Assembly: GCA_002292925.1 (NCBI GenBank)
Contig: DBCF01000137.1
Coordinates: forward strand, 1-17,450
DNA: 17,450 nt
Source of the DNA: Roseiflexaceae bacterium UBA965
GTDB taxonomy: Bacteria; Chloroflexota; Chloroflexia; Chloroflexales; Roseiflexaceae
Reading direction: 5' to 3'
Part shown: positions 6,318 to 13,662 of the stretch, piece after piece
Layout: each line of letters begins with the position of its first letter
Position numbering within the stretch: position 1 is the first letter of the stretch
Made by a program: the position numbers and the translations under genes
The notes under the pieces: model-generated
The model's input: only the letters and a program-made list of their open reading frames with translations
Databases searched by the model: none
What the model was told of the DNA's origin: nothing

Positions 6318-6399
6318 GGCGCACATTCGATATCCTCCTATTGGCGTGTTGGTACCCATTGGTACGCGTCATCCCCTGAAGAATACGAGGCAAGACCAG

Positions 6400-7755
6400 A
6401 TGAGCGACATTACCCAGTTCCGTGCCAAAAACGGCGAAGCGATTACCATCCAAAACGGCAAATTACACGTTCCTAACAATCCTGTGGTGCCCTATGTCGA
6501 AGGCGACGGTACCGGCCCCGATATTTGGCGTGCCAGCGTGCGGATTTTTGATGCAGCCATCGCCAAAGCCTACAACGGCCAACGCAAAATCGAATGGCTC
6601 GAAGTGCTCGCCGGCGAAAAAGCCTTCACCACCACCGGTAATTGGTTGCCCGATGCCACCGTCGAAGCCTTCAACCACTATCTCGTCGGCATCAAAGGCC
6701 CCTTGACCACCCCCATCGGCAAAGGGATGCGGAGCCTCAACGTGGCTTTGCGCCAACTACTTGACTTGTACGTCTGCTTGCGCCCCGTGCGCTGGTTTAC
6801 CGGCGTCCCTTCCCCCGTGCGCCACCCCGAAAAAGTCGACATGGTCATCTTCCGTGAAAACACCGAAGATATCTATGCCGGTATCGAATATGTCCCCGGC
6901 TCACCCGAAGCAGCCAAATTGCTCGAATTCTTGCAAGCCAACTTCCCCAAAGACTTCGCCAAAATCCGCTTTGGCACGTCAGAAAAAACCGCTGAATACA
7001 ACAGCCGCATCGGCAACGATAATGCCGTTGTCGAAGTCGGTTTGGGCATCAAGCCCGTCAGCAAAACTGGCTCACAGCGCTTGATTTTTGCGGCCATCGA
7101 ATACGCCATTGCCCACAAACGCCGCAACGTGACGTTGGTGCACAAGGGCAACATCATGAAGTACACCGAAGGCGCCTTCCTGGATTGGGGCTACGAGCTG
7201 GCCGAACAAGTCTTTGGCGACAAAGTCTACACTTGGGCTCAATGGGAACGCACCAAAGCCGCCAAAGGTGAAGCCGAAGCCAATGCCGAACAAAAAGCCG
7301 CCTTGGCTAGTGGTCGGATTTTGGTCAAAGATGCCATCGCCGATATCGCCTTGCAACAAGTATTGACCCGCCCCGATGACTTCGATGTCATTGCCACCCT
7401 CAACCTCAACGGCGACTACCTCAGTGATGCCTTGGCCGCCCAAGTGGGTGGCATCGGTATCGCCCCCGGTGGCAACATCAACTACGTCAGCGGACATGCG
7501 ATTTTTGAGGCCACCCATGGTACCGCCCCCAAATACGCCAACCTCGACAAAGTCAACCCCTGTAGCGTGGTGCTGAGTGGCGACATGATGCTCCGCCACA
7601 TGGGTTGGGGCGAAGCCGCCGACATGATTGTCGACGCCATCGAACGCACCATCGGCGACAAAGTCGTGACCTACGACTTCGCCCGCTTGATGGACGGCGC
7701 CAGCGAAGTCAAAACCTCGGAATTCGCCGATGCCGTAATTGCCAACATGCGCTAA
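6400..7755 (+). CDS. icd: Isocitrate dehydrogenase, NADP-type
   Basis: A 451-residue isocitrate dehydrogenase, which converts isocitrate to 2-oxoglutarate in the TCA cycle. Conserved parts are EGDGTGPDIW (34-43) and the substrate loop RSLNVALRQ (111-119). S112 in that loop matches the serine phosphorylated by AceK in E. coli. FRENTEDIYAGIEY (151-164), VHKGNIMKYTEG (247-258) and the Asp-containing NLNGDYLSD (335-343) follow. The cofactor loop HGTAPKY (373-379) has the Lys-Tyr pair typical of NADP-dependent enzymes. It is longer than the 416-residue E. coli enzyme. Part of the excess is a charged insert (about 281-305, rich in Ala/Glu/Lys) of the kind seen in cyanobacterial-type enzymes. The start is ATG 6400 with ACGAGG about 9 bases upstream. 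The in-frame ATG at 6316 lies inside the promoter. The gene is monocistronic and diverges from nuoA. Confidence 0.94.
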   Translation: MSDITQFRAKNGEAITIQNGKLHVPNNPVVPYVEGDGTGPDIWRASVRIFDAAIAKAYNGQRKIEWLEVLAGEKAFTTTGNWLPDATVEAFNHYLVGIKGPLTTPIGKGMRSLNVALRQLLDLYVCLRPVRWFTGVPSPVRHPEKVDMVIFRENTEDIYAGIEYVPGSPEAAKLLEFLQANFPKDFAKIRFGTSEKTAEYNSRIGNDNAVVEVGLGIKPVSKTGSQRLIFAAIEYAIAHKRRNVTLVHKGNIMKYTEGAFLDWGYELAEQVFGDKVYTWAQWERTKAAKGEAEANAEQKAALASGRILVKDAIADIALQQVLTRPDDFDVIATLNLNGDYLSDALAAQVGGIGIAPGGNINYVSGHAIFEATHGTAPKYANLDKVNPCSVVLSGDMMLRHMGWGEAADMIVDAIERTIGDKVVTYDFARLMDGASEVKTSEFADAVIANMR

Positions 7756-7768
7756 TTTCCACTACTAA

Positions 7769-7806
7769 AACAGCCCCGCACGCGTACAACCGTGTGTGGG
7801 GCTGTT
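7769..7806. terminator. Two-way terminator hairpin between idh and the DUF262 nuclease
   Basis: A 16-base stem (7769-7784 with 7791-7806) surrounds the loop TACAAC. In the + transcript all 16 positions pair, two as G-U. In the - transcript those two become A-C mismatches, but the hairpin is followed by a UUUU run (complement of 7767-7770). It lies 13 bases after the idh stop and 5 bases after the nuclease stop, so it probably serves both convergent genes. Confidence 0.78.
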
Positions 7807-7811
7807 GGCGT

Positions 7812-9908
7812 TTATTCGCCGTTGACTTGCATCTCGAGTACTTGGCGCACCAACTCAACCACGTAGGTCATATCGGCACTGGCTGATACAATGATCTGTG
7901 ATTCTTGTTGGTCACTACTCGGCCGAATCTGTTGCAACGGGTCATAGAGTGCATCATGGGGGGCGTGGAGCGTGATTTTCAATGTCGTACTCAGCGCTAT
8001 CACATCCACCACCGTTTTTTCGGCTTTGTAGACCACATACAATTTGCGAAACTCTTCGCTGATACACGGGTCCAAGGCCAGCACCGCTTTGCGAAAGGCA
8101 TCAAACACGGGGTAGAGCGTGGCGGTCAACAACCCTGGGTGGTCGTTGATGCTATAGGCAGTGCTAGGGCGTTGGGTACGGTACTGATCGACCACCGCCT
8201 GTGCCAGCGCCGGTGCCTGCCACACCGTCAGCGCCCGGGCTGCCAGTCTGGCGGCCCGCTGCATGATGCTGATTTCGTTCCATGTGTCCAGCTGGGCAAA
8301 GTCGGCATTGAGATGGAGCGGACTATAGCGCAACCCTTTTTCGGGAGCACTAGGCATATCACGCTTGTCGCCAAACGACCGGTCGCGGAATTCACTGTTG
8401 TAGCGCGTCAACGTCAAGTTACCTAGGGTATGTACAACCCGTTGCTGTACATGTTGCCAATCGCTCCCCAGTGCCTCACGCCAGGCCGCCGATAATTGTG
8501 GGTTTTGCGGCAGCACATGCTCAATCGTATATTCTGCCAGTGAGATGCGTTCTTTGCGGCGGTGGTTTTCGAGTCGGCGCAACAAGTAATTGCGATGCCG
8601 AAAGTTATACAGGTCGCGGTGCTGCAATTCGTGCCCAAATTCGTCGTCCGACGGGAAGCGTCGGTACGACGGGAGCATCACCAACAACGCCTGCAGACTT
8701 TCGCTGTAGCGCGCTGTATCGATGCGCTGGGCGAGGGTGATGAACGTATTGCTCAGCGAATTGCCGGGGATGCCACACACACTGCGCCGGAATATATAGG
8801 CTTCGAGCACGCGCAGACAGGTCACGCATTCCGCCTGCCCCACCAAGCCCTGCTGATAGTCGTGGTAGAGCGTCAGCAGTAACGGATACACCGCCTCAAC
8901 CCTGAGCTCTCGCAAGTCGGCGAATGCGTCATTGAGTTGCGGGTCGGGCTCATTGCCGAGGGCCAGCGCCCAATAGTAGCGCGCATACGCCCGCATTTCT
9001 TGTACCAGCGCCAGCATTGGGGTATGGTCGCCCGGATTACGCACAACAGTATTGCGTACATAGGCTTTGAAGGCCTCATAGATGGCATTACTCGCCGGCC
9101 ATTCCCCCGTTTTGACCGTCAGATAATAGCGCATAAAGGCATCGAAGTGACTGCTATAGGCCGCTTGGCCAAAATCAATTTCGATGGGGCGCCAATAATC
9201 GTGATACACCTGGGTCTGTAATTGTGGTTCTAGCCCCATCAACACAAAATTACGGATTAAATCAGCCTGACTCAGTTCTTTGCCCGTGGCATTCATGCTT
9301 TCAAAAATCAATTGGGGATTGTCTTGGTCACGGGTCAAGGCAATATCGACAATCACTAATTTGGTCAAGCCCCGACAAATCACCGCCAGATCCGTTTTGT
9401 TGTCTGCCAACCACTGCGCAAACAAGGCGTAGTTGGCATGAATCTGTACCGATGGCTGTGGTGGTGACGGGCGGCGCGTCACAATCGCAATCAACGAATC
9501 GCGATCGGTCTGCGACAGCAACAACTTGGGGTGGCGCTCCCCTTCTTCTTCGGGATTGACCAAATAGTAGTTGCGGATGCGCCGCTTGCTAAAGCCCGTA
9601 TGCGGCTCACTCGTGCCGATGATTTCGGCAATGGCGGCCAACAACAACGAAATCGTGGCTAGGCGCTGTTGGCCATCAATAATCAACAACGGCGATTGAT
9701 GGATGACCGTCCCCAATCCCGCCGATATATAGACAATCGAGCCAATGAAATGCACGGGGATGTGGTCGCTACTGCCACAGCGCACGATATCGTCCCACAA
9801 TTGCCGGCATTCACGTTCGCCCCAGCCATAGGTGCGCTGGTAAATGGGGATCATGAGTTGGGGGGCTTTTTTGAGGAAGTCAAGTAGCTTGGCTTCGGTG
9901 GCTTTCAT
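7812..9908 (-). CDS. DUF262-DUF1524-DUF5655 protein, GmrSD-like type IV restriction nuclease
   Basis: A 698-residue protein with the GmrS and GmrD halves fused. The N-terminal DUF262 region has IPIYQRTYGWGE (20-31) and the NTP-binding DGQQR (78-82, in LLIIDGQQRLATISLLL). It also has FESMNATGKELSQADLIRN (202-220), usual for this family. The DUF1524 HNH-type nuclease region has IEHVLPQN (462-469), with likely catalytic H464, then HTLGNLTLT and N504 through SFGDK. The C-terminus (about 590-692, with LYVVYKAEKTVVDV, YDPL and a DMTYVVELVRQ end) looks like DUF5655. Family members cut DNA carrying modified cytosines, using nucleotide hydrolysis, and protect against phages with modified genomes. That activity here is inferred. 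ATG 9908 has AAGGG at normal spacing. The gene stands alone with no methylase or other defence gene beside it. All key motifs are intact, so it looks functional. Confidence 0.88.
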   Translation of the reverse strand: MKATEAKLLDFLKKAPQLMIPIYQRTYGWGERECRQLWDDIVRCGSSDHIPVHFIGSIVYISAGLGTVIHQSPLLIIDGQQRLATISLLLAAIAEIIGTSEPHTGFSKRRIRNYYLVNPEEEGERHPKLLLSQTDRDSLIAIVTRRPSPPQPSVQIHANYALFAQWLADNKTDLAVICRGLTKLVIVDIALTRDQDNPQLIFESMNATGKELSQADLIRNFVLMGLEPQLQTQVYHDYWRPIEIDFGQAAYSSHFDAFMRYYLTVKTGEWPASNAIYEAFKAYVRNTVVRNPGDHTPMLALVQEMRAYARYYWALALGNEPDPQLNDAFADLRELRVEAVYPLLLTLYHDYQQGLVGQAECVTCLRVLEAYIFRRSVCGIPGNSLSNTFITLAQRIDTARYSESLQALLVMLPSYRRFPSDDEFGHELQHRDLYNFRHRNYLLRRLENHRRKERISLAEYTIEHVLPQNPQLSAAWREALGSDWQHVQQRVVHTLGNLTLTRYNSEFRDRSFGDKRDMPSAPEKGLRYSPLHLNADFAQLDTWNEISIMQRAARLAARALTVWQAPALAQAVVDQYRTQRPSTAYSINDHPGLLTATLYPVFDAFRKAVLALDPCISEEFRKLYVVYKAEKTVVDVIALSTTLKITLHAPHDALYDPLQQIRPSSDQQESQIIVSASADMTYVVELVRQVLEMQVNGE

Positions 9909-9961
9909 TACGTCGCCCTTTTATTGCCGTAGTGCGATTACGCGTGGTGGGGATAGCGCTA

Positions 9962-9970
9962 TGGTATAAT
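9962..9970 (+). promoter_or_regulatory. Extended -10 promoter of the cation diffusion facilitator gene
   Basis: TGGTATAAT, identical to the idh promoter core, gives a perfect -10 at 9965-9970 with the TGn extension and no good -35 box. Transcription would start near 9977, leaving a leader of about 82 bases to the GTG start at 10059. A perfect 10-base palindrome, ATAGCGCTAT (9953-9962), abuts the -10 and could be an operator for a metal-responsive or other regulator. Confidence 0.62.
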
Positions 9971-10048
9971 CTGCATGCGCCACATAAATCGTACCCGTAT
10001 TGTACTATTTGTCGTGTGCCTCGTGTGGTTGACCCCAAAACGAAACGC

Positions 10049-10054
10049 AGGTGG
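10049..10054 (+). promoter_or_regulatory. Ribosome-binding site that fixes the GTG start of the CDF gene
   Basis: AGGTGG lies four bases before GTG 10059. It is the only reasonable Shine-Dalgarno site near the His-rich N-terminus. It supports the GTG over the upstream ATG at 9975, which has no comparable site. Confidence 0.65.
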
Positions 10055-10058
10055 ATTA

Positions 10059-11051
10059 GTGACCCATTCCCACGACCACAATCATGATGATCACGCCCAT
10101 TCCCACGAAGCCGGGATTTGGGGCAAAATCAGCCACCTCTTTCACTTCCATGGCTATCACGATCAATCCCAAGCCGCCAATGACCCCGCCATGGCTACCA
10201 CTCAAGGCATCCGCACCGTATGGTTGGCACTATTCGGTCTCGTCCTCACCACCGGCGTGCAAGCAATCGTGGTGGCTATCAGCCACAGTACCGCCTTGCT
10301 GGCCGACATGGTCCACAATTTGGGCGATACCGTCAACTCAATCCCGCTACTCATCGCCTTTTATCTGGCGCGCCGCGTCGCCACCACCCGCTATACCTAC
10401 GGCTATGGCAAAGCCGAAGACATCGCCGGGATTTTTGTGGTGGCGTCATTGGTGTTTAGTGCCGGCTATACCTTGTACGAAGCCATTAGCCGCTTCCTCC
10501 ACCCCGAGCCGTTTTCCAACCTCGGTTGGGTAGCCGTGGCCGCAGTAGTGGGGTTTGTGGGCAACGAAACCATCGCCTTGATGCAAATCCGCGTAGGCCG
10601 CCAGATTGGCTCTGCCACCATGGTCGCTGACGGCTTGCATACCCGCACCGATGGCTTCGCGTCACTCGCCGTGTTAGTCGCTGTGGGCGGTGCCTGGCTA
10701 GGCTACCCGATTGTCGACCCGCTTATCGGGCTGGTCATCGGCATCACCATCGCCGTCATCGCCGTCGACGCCTGCAAAATGATTTGGTATCGCTTGATGG
10801 ATGCCGTCGACCCCAGCCTCGTCGCCCACATCCACACCCTCGTCGCCGCCGTTGCCCAGGTCCAACAAGTGAGTACAGTGCGAGTGCGTTGGCATGGCCA
10901 CAAATTACTCTGCGAACTCGAAGTCACCATCCCGCCAACCCTCACCATTGCCCAAGGTGATGCAATCCGCACCGCCATAACCGCCACCGTCCAGCAACAC
11001 CACCCCCAAATGGCGTCAATAGCGATCGTACTTATCTCCAGTATGGCGTAA
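10059..11051 (+). CDS. Cation diffusion facilitator, zinc-type exporter
   Basis: A 330-residue CDF transporter, a proton-coupled exporter of Zn2+ or a similar divalent metal in the cytoplasmic membrane. The N-terminus is a histidine-rich cytosolic tail (14 His in the first 34 residues) of the kind thought to gather zinc. The two HxxxD metal sites of the membrane domain are present: H86/D90 in LLADMVHNLGD and H194/D198 in VADGLHTRTDG. The His-Asp pairing is typical of Zn/Cd transporters. Six hydrophobic helices lie between about residues 54 and 248, followed by a cytosolic domain (255-328). The start is GTG 10059, with AGGTGG four bases upstream. The frame continues to an ATG at 9975, but this is 5 bases past the -10 box, where transcription would hardly have begun, and it would add a non-family hydrophobic extension. 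The gene is monocistronic. Confidence 0.92.
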   Translation: MTHSHDHNHDDHAHSHEAGIWGKISHLFHFHGYHDQSQAANDPAMATTQGIRTVWLALFGLVLTTGVQAIVVAISHSTALLADMVHNLGDTVNSIPLLIAFYLARRVATTRYTYGYGKAEDIAGIFVVASLVFSAGYTLYEAISRFLHPEPFSNLGWVAVAAVVGFVGNETIALMQIRVGRQIGSATMVADGLHTRTDGFASLAVLVAVGGAWLGYPIVDPLIGLVIGITIAVIAVDACKMIWYRLMDAVDPSLVAHIHTLVAAVAQVQQVSTVRVRWHGHKLLCELEVTIPPTLTIAQGDAIRTAITATVQQHHPQMASIAIVLISSMA

Positions 11052-11132
11052 TGCTTCTTTTTTTGTGAAAACACTCCCGGCGCAGTCGTGAATAAGCCGC
11101 TAGACATTCGCTGTGGTGCGCTGGGCTCTCAA

Positions 11133-11174
11133 AAACCACCCTGTAGCGGGTTACAACTCGCTACAGGGTGGTTT
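11133..11174. terminator. Two-way terminator hairpin between CDF and peptidase genes
   Basis: A perfect 16-base stem (11133-11148 with 11159-11174) has a 10-base loop that includes TACAAC. On the minus strand the stem runs straight into a run of five U residues (complement of 11131-11135), making a classic intrinsic terminator for the peptidase gene 10 bases away. On the plus strand it is followed by GGTTTGG, which is weaker. The CDF gene also has a T-run soon after its stop (11057-11063), but without a hairpin before it. Confidence 0.82.
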
Positions 11175-11184
11175 GGTTTGGCGT

Positions 11185-12969
11185 TTAACGTATGCTGGCA
11201 ACCACGGCCTCGAATTGTGCCACTTCATCGGCGACTACGGCTAGGCTCCCTTCCCAAAACGCTCGTTGCGTGATGTCGATGCCCATCGTTTTGGCCAATG
11301 TCGCCGCATCTGCTCGCCCGGTGCCACTCAGCAACGCATCGTAGCGCGCCGTGAAGCTATCGGGGTCGTTGCGATACAGCGCATACAACCCGGTGCCAAA
11401 CAATTGCCCAAACATGTAGGGGTAATTATAAAACGAGCGTCCGGTGCTGTAATAATGCCCTTTGACTGCCCACATATAGGGGTGGAGCGTCGCTGCTTGG
11501 AGTCCATCGCCGTAGGTCTCTTTTTGGGCTTGGGTCATCAGCCCACACAGCTCATCTGGCGACAATTCGCGCTGTTGGCGTTGATCAAACAGGCGGGTTT
11601 CAAACAAATAGCGACTCGTAATGTCCACCACGATTTGGCACGAGCGTTGCAACGACGATTCGAGAATCTCCAGCTTGCCCGTGGTATCGGCATGGGTCAG
11701 CGCCGCCGCTTGGGTCAGTGTTTCACAAAAAATACTGGCCGTTTCGGCTAGCGCCATCGGGGTATCGCGGTTGAGTGGCGTTTGGCTCGCGAGGTTGAGG
11801 TTGTGGTAGGCATGCCCCAATTCGTGCGCCAACGTCATGATGCTACCAATCGCCGGCTTGTAGTTCATCAGCACCCGCGATTGGTCGTGTTGCAACCCAA
11901 TACAAAACGCCCCGTCGACTTTGCCCATGCGCGGCTCGGCATCAACCCAACCTTCGGCAAAGGCCCGCCGCGCAAAGTCCCCCATGCGGGGCGAATAGGC
12001 GTGGAACTGGGTGGCCACAAACTCGCAGGCCTCGGCGTATTCCCAACTTTTGCCCCCGGTCGTCACTGGCGCAAACAAGTCGTACCACGGTAATTGTGCA
12101 CCAGCGCCTAGTAATTTGGCTTTGGCTTTGAGGTAGCGCCGGAACAGCGGGAAGCTGTCGTGAGCCGCCCCCATCATCGCATCGAGGGTGGCGCGATCGA
12201 TGCGATTGTCCTGCAACGAAATATCCACCGGGCTAGCAAAGCCCCGCCGTTTGGCCAAGGTGTTGACCTCACCCTTGATGGCGTTAATCGCCATTGCCAG
12301 GGGCATTGATTGAGCCTGCCACGTGGCAATTTCGGCATCATGTGCTGCCCGCCGCGTTTCGCTGTCACTGTCGTACGCCAAGGCTCTGATGGCACTCATC
12401 GGCTGAGTTTTGCCATCAAACGGGACGCTGAGTTGTGACGTCAAATTACTATGCAAGCGCGCCCAGGCCCCACCACCACTCACATTGAGCTCGGCAGCCA
12501 AGGCTTCGGCTTCGGGTGACATTTGGTGCTGGGCCCGCCGGGCTGCTTCTTCGAGCATGAATTGCTGGTTGGCAATAACTGCCGATTGCGACACCAAACC
12601 TGCAATGTCGAGGCAGCCAGCCCAGGCAGTCAGGCGGGTGCTGAGCTGACTAAAGCGCACCAAGCGCTGGCGTAATTCACTCAGGCGGGCTTGAGCCACC
12701 CCATCGCGGGAATTGGTGCTGACGAAGCAGTAGATGTAGGCGTTGAGGGTACGGATTTGCTCCATCGCCGCCCCGGTAGCCGTCAAAATCGTTTCGACGA
12801 CACTCGCATCTACTTGGACTTGACTATCGTGTTTTTGGATGTGGTGGCTGTCGTAGTGGGCGGTGAGGGTGGTCAAGGTGTCGTCGAGAGCGGTGATAGC
12901 GCTGGCGAGAGCAGGGTCATCAATCCCCGTAAAGGGGGTATCCATGCGCCAATGGGGTAAGGTGCTCAT
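11185..12969 (-). CDS. M3 family oligoendopeptidase (PepF-like)
   Basis: A 594-residue zinc metallopeptidase of family M3, close to the usual PepF length (about 600). It carries the active-site motif HELGH at 382-386 (in TLAHELGHAYHN), giving zinc ligands H382 and H386 and catalytic E383. The third ligand is E409 in MALAETASIFCETL. C-terminal KGHYYSTGRSFYNYPYMFGQLFGTGLY is typical of the PepF clade and shapes the substrate channel. There is no signal peptide, so it should act in the cytoplasm on short peptides. The frame extends upstream to 13143. I chose ATG 12969 because the family N-terminus begins there and the extension overlaps the promoter at 13021-13029. The ribosome-binding site (AAAGAG, about 9 bases upstream) is modest. 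The gene diverges from the GNAT gene. Confidence 0.93.
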   Translation of the reverse strand: MSTLPHWRMDTPFTGIDDPALASAITALDDTLTTLTAHYDSHHIQKHDSQVQVDASVVETILTATGAAMEQIRTLNAYIYCFVSTNSRDGVAQARLSELRQRLVRFSQLSTRLTAWAGCLDIAGLVSQSAVIANQQFMLEEAARRAQHQMSPEAEALAAELNVSGGGAWARLHSNLTSQLSVPFDGKTQPMSAIRALAYDSDSETRRAAHDAEIATWQAQSMPLAMAINAIKGEVNTLAKRRGFASPVDISLQDNRIDRATLDAMMGAAHDSFPLFRRYLKAKAKLLGAGAQLPWYDLFAPVTTGGKSWEYAEACEFVATQFHAYSPRMGDFARRAFAEGWVDAEPRMGKVDGAFCIGLQHDQSRVLMNYKPAIGSIMTLAHELGHAYHNLNLASQTPLNRDTPMALAETASIFCETLTQAAALTHADTTGKLEILESSLQRSCQIVVDITSRYLFETRLFDQRQQRELSPDELCGLMTQAQKETYGDGLQAATLHPYMWAVKGHYYSTGRSFYNYPYMFGQLFGTGLYALYRNDPDSFTARYDALLSGTGRADAATLAKTMGIDITQRAFWEGSLAVVADEVAQFEAVVASIR

Positions 12970-13020
12970 GTAGGTGCTCTTTCGTTGACGGCGAGTCACA
13001 TATTCAGGTAGGATAGAGGT

Positions 13021-13029
13021 ATCATAACA
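13021..13029 (-). promoter_or_regulatory. Extended -10 promoter of the M3 peptidase gene
   Basis: On the minus strand TGTTATGAT gives a TATGAT -10 box (5/6 match, 13026-13021) with the TGn extension. No convincing -35 box lies 16-18 bases upstream. Transcription would begin near 13014, giving a leader of about 45 bases to ATG 12969. Confidence 0.5.
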
Positions 13030-13098
13030 AAAGAATGTATATGCCGGCGTGATAATGAAATGTGGTCGGTATATCATCGCAATATGCAAGGTGCATCC

Positions 13099-13662
13099 AT
13101 GCCACACACAAATGCTACAGTAATTCCCCCCGTTACGCTCCACGATGGCCGGGTGGTGGCAGTCCGTTCACTCCAACCCGACGACAAGACGCGCTTGTTG
13201 CACTTTGGCCAAGCCCTCCCCCAAGATGATTGGTTGTACCTCGAAAACGACTTGCGTAGCCCCGAAATCGTGGCCCGCCTCGCCAATGCCTCGGCTGCCG
13301 AGCATTGGCGCCAAATGGTGGCCATCGAGAACGATCAAATCGCCGCCTACGCCTCCGTGCGATTATCGTCTGGTCGCACCAGCCATGTGGCCACGGTGCA
13401 ACTGATTATCGGCGAAGGGTGGCGGCGAGTCGGGTTAGGTCGCGCTATGGGCGCGGTGATTTTTGAAGAAGCCAAAAAGCTCCAAGCCAGTAAAGTAGTC
13501 GTCGAAATGCTCGAAGCGCAACGCAGTGGTCAGGCTATTTTTTCTCGCCTCGGCTTCCGCATCGAAGGCACCCTCGTCAACCATGCCCGTGACCGCTTTG
13601 GCAAACACCACAACTTGGTGGTGATGGCCACCTTGGTCGATGATGCCACTCAGCGCCACTGA
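13099..13662 (+). CDS. GNAT-family N-acetyltransferase
   Basis: A 187-residue GNAT acetyltransferase, which moves an acetyl group from acetyl-CoA to an amine of unknown substrate. The acetyl-CoA pyrophosphate-binding loop is RRVGLGRA (109-116), just after the beta-4 strand TVQLIIGEGW. The later strand (SKVVVEML) and the LGFRIEGTLVNHARD segment (151-165) complete the fold and resemble peptide- or ribosomal-protein-type GNATs. ATG 13099 has AAGGTG about 7 bases upstream. An in-frame ATG at 13060 would add 13 residues with no good ribosome-binding site. A weak -10-like GATAAT lies at 13051-13056 without a clear -35. The 3' end overlaps the convergent purC by 13 bases. The substrate cannot be told from the sequence. 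Confidence 0.85.
   Translation: MPHTNATVIPPVTLHDGRVVAVRSLQPDDKTRLLHFGQALPQDDWLYLENDLRSPEIVARLANASAAEHWRQMVAIENDQIAAYASVRLSSGRTSHVATVQLIIGEGWRRVGLGRAMGAVIFEEAKKLQASKVVVEMLEAQRSGQAIFSRLGFRIEGTLVNHARDRFGKHHNLVVMATLVDDATQRH

Larger units (their letters stand above)
6074..6399. other. Divergent control region between nuoA and idh
   Basis: This 326-base stretch contains no supported gene. It holds the nuo promoter (6132-6159, -), the idh promoter (-10 at 6312-6317, +), and four short inverted repeats: 6137-6150; 6147-6163; ATCAGCCA at 6167-6174 paired with TGGCTGAT at 6199-6206; and TGCGCCAT at 6291-6298 paired with ATGGCGCA at 6316-6323. It ends with a leader of about 76 bases for idh, which contains a small GTACC-CATT-GGTAC stem (6352-6365). 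No U-tract terminator or recognisable riboswitch was seen. Confidence 0.6.

Noticed and set aside
6316..6399. N-terminal extension of isocitrate dehydrogenase from ATG 6316
   Set aside because: This ATG is part of the TATAAT box, so it would precede the start of transcription. ATG 6400 has a ribosome-binding site and the family N-terminus.
7905..8426. Plus-strand open frame of 173 codons inside the DUF262 gene
   Set aside because: It is antisense to a gene with intact family motifs. Its product is low in recognisable motifs and has no plausible start signal.
7812..9908. BREX or other multi-gene defence island
   Set aside because: The nuclease is flanked by idh and a metal exporter. No methylase, BREX, CRISPR-Cas or toxin-antitoxin gene is adjacent.
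9975..10058. N-terminal hydrophobic extension of the CDF protein from ATG 9975, possibly a signal peptide
   Set aside because: It lies 5 bases past the -10 box, at or before the expected transcription start, and has no ribosome-binding site. CDF proteins have a cytosolic His-rich N-terminus and no signal peptide.
12970..13143. 58-residue N-terminal extension of the M3 peptidase
   Set aside because: It runs through the promoter region and the start of the divergent GNAT gene, and is not like the family.
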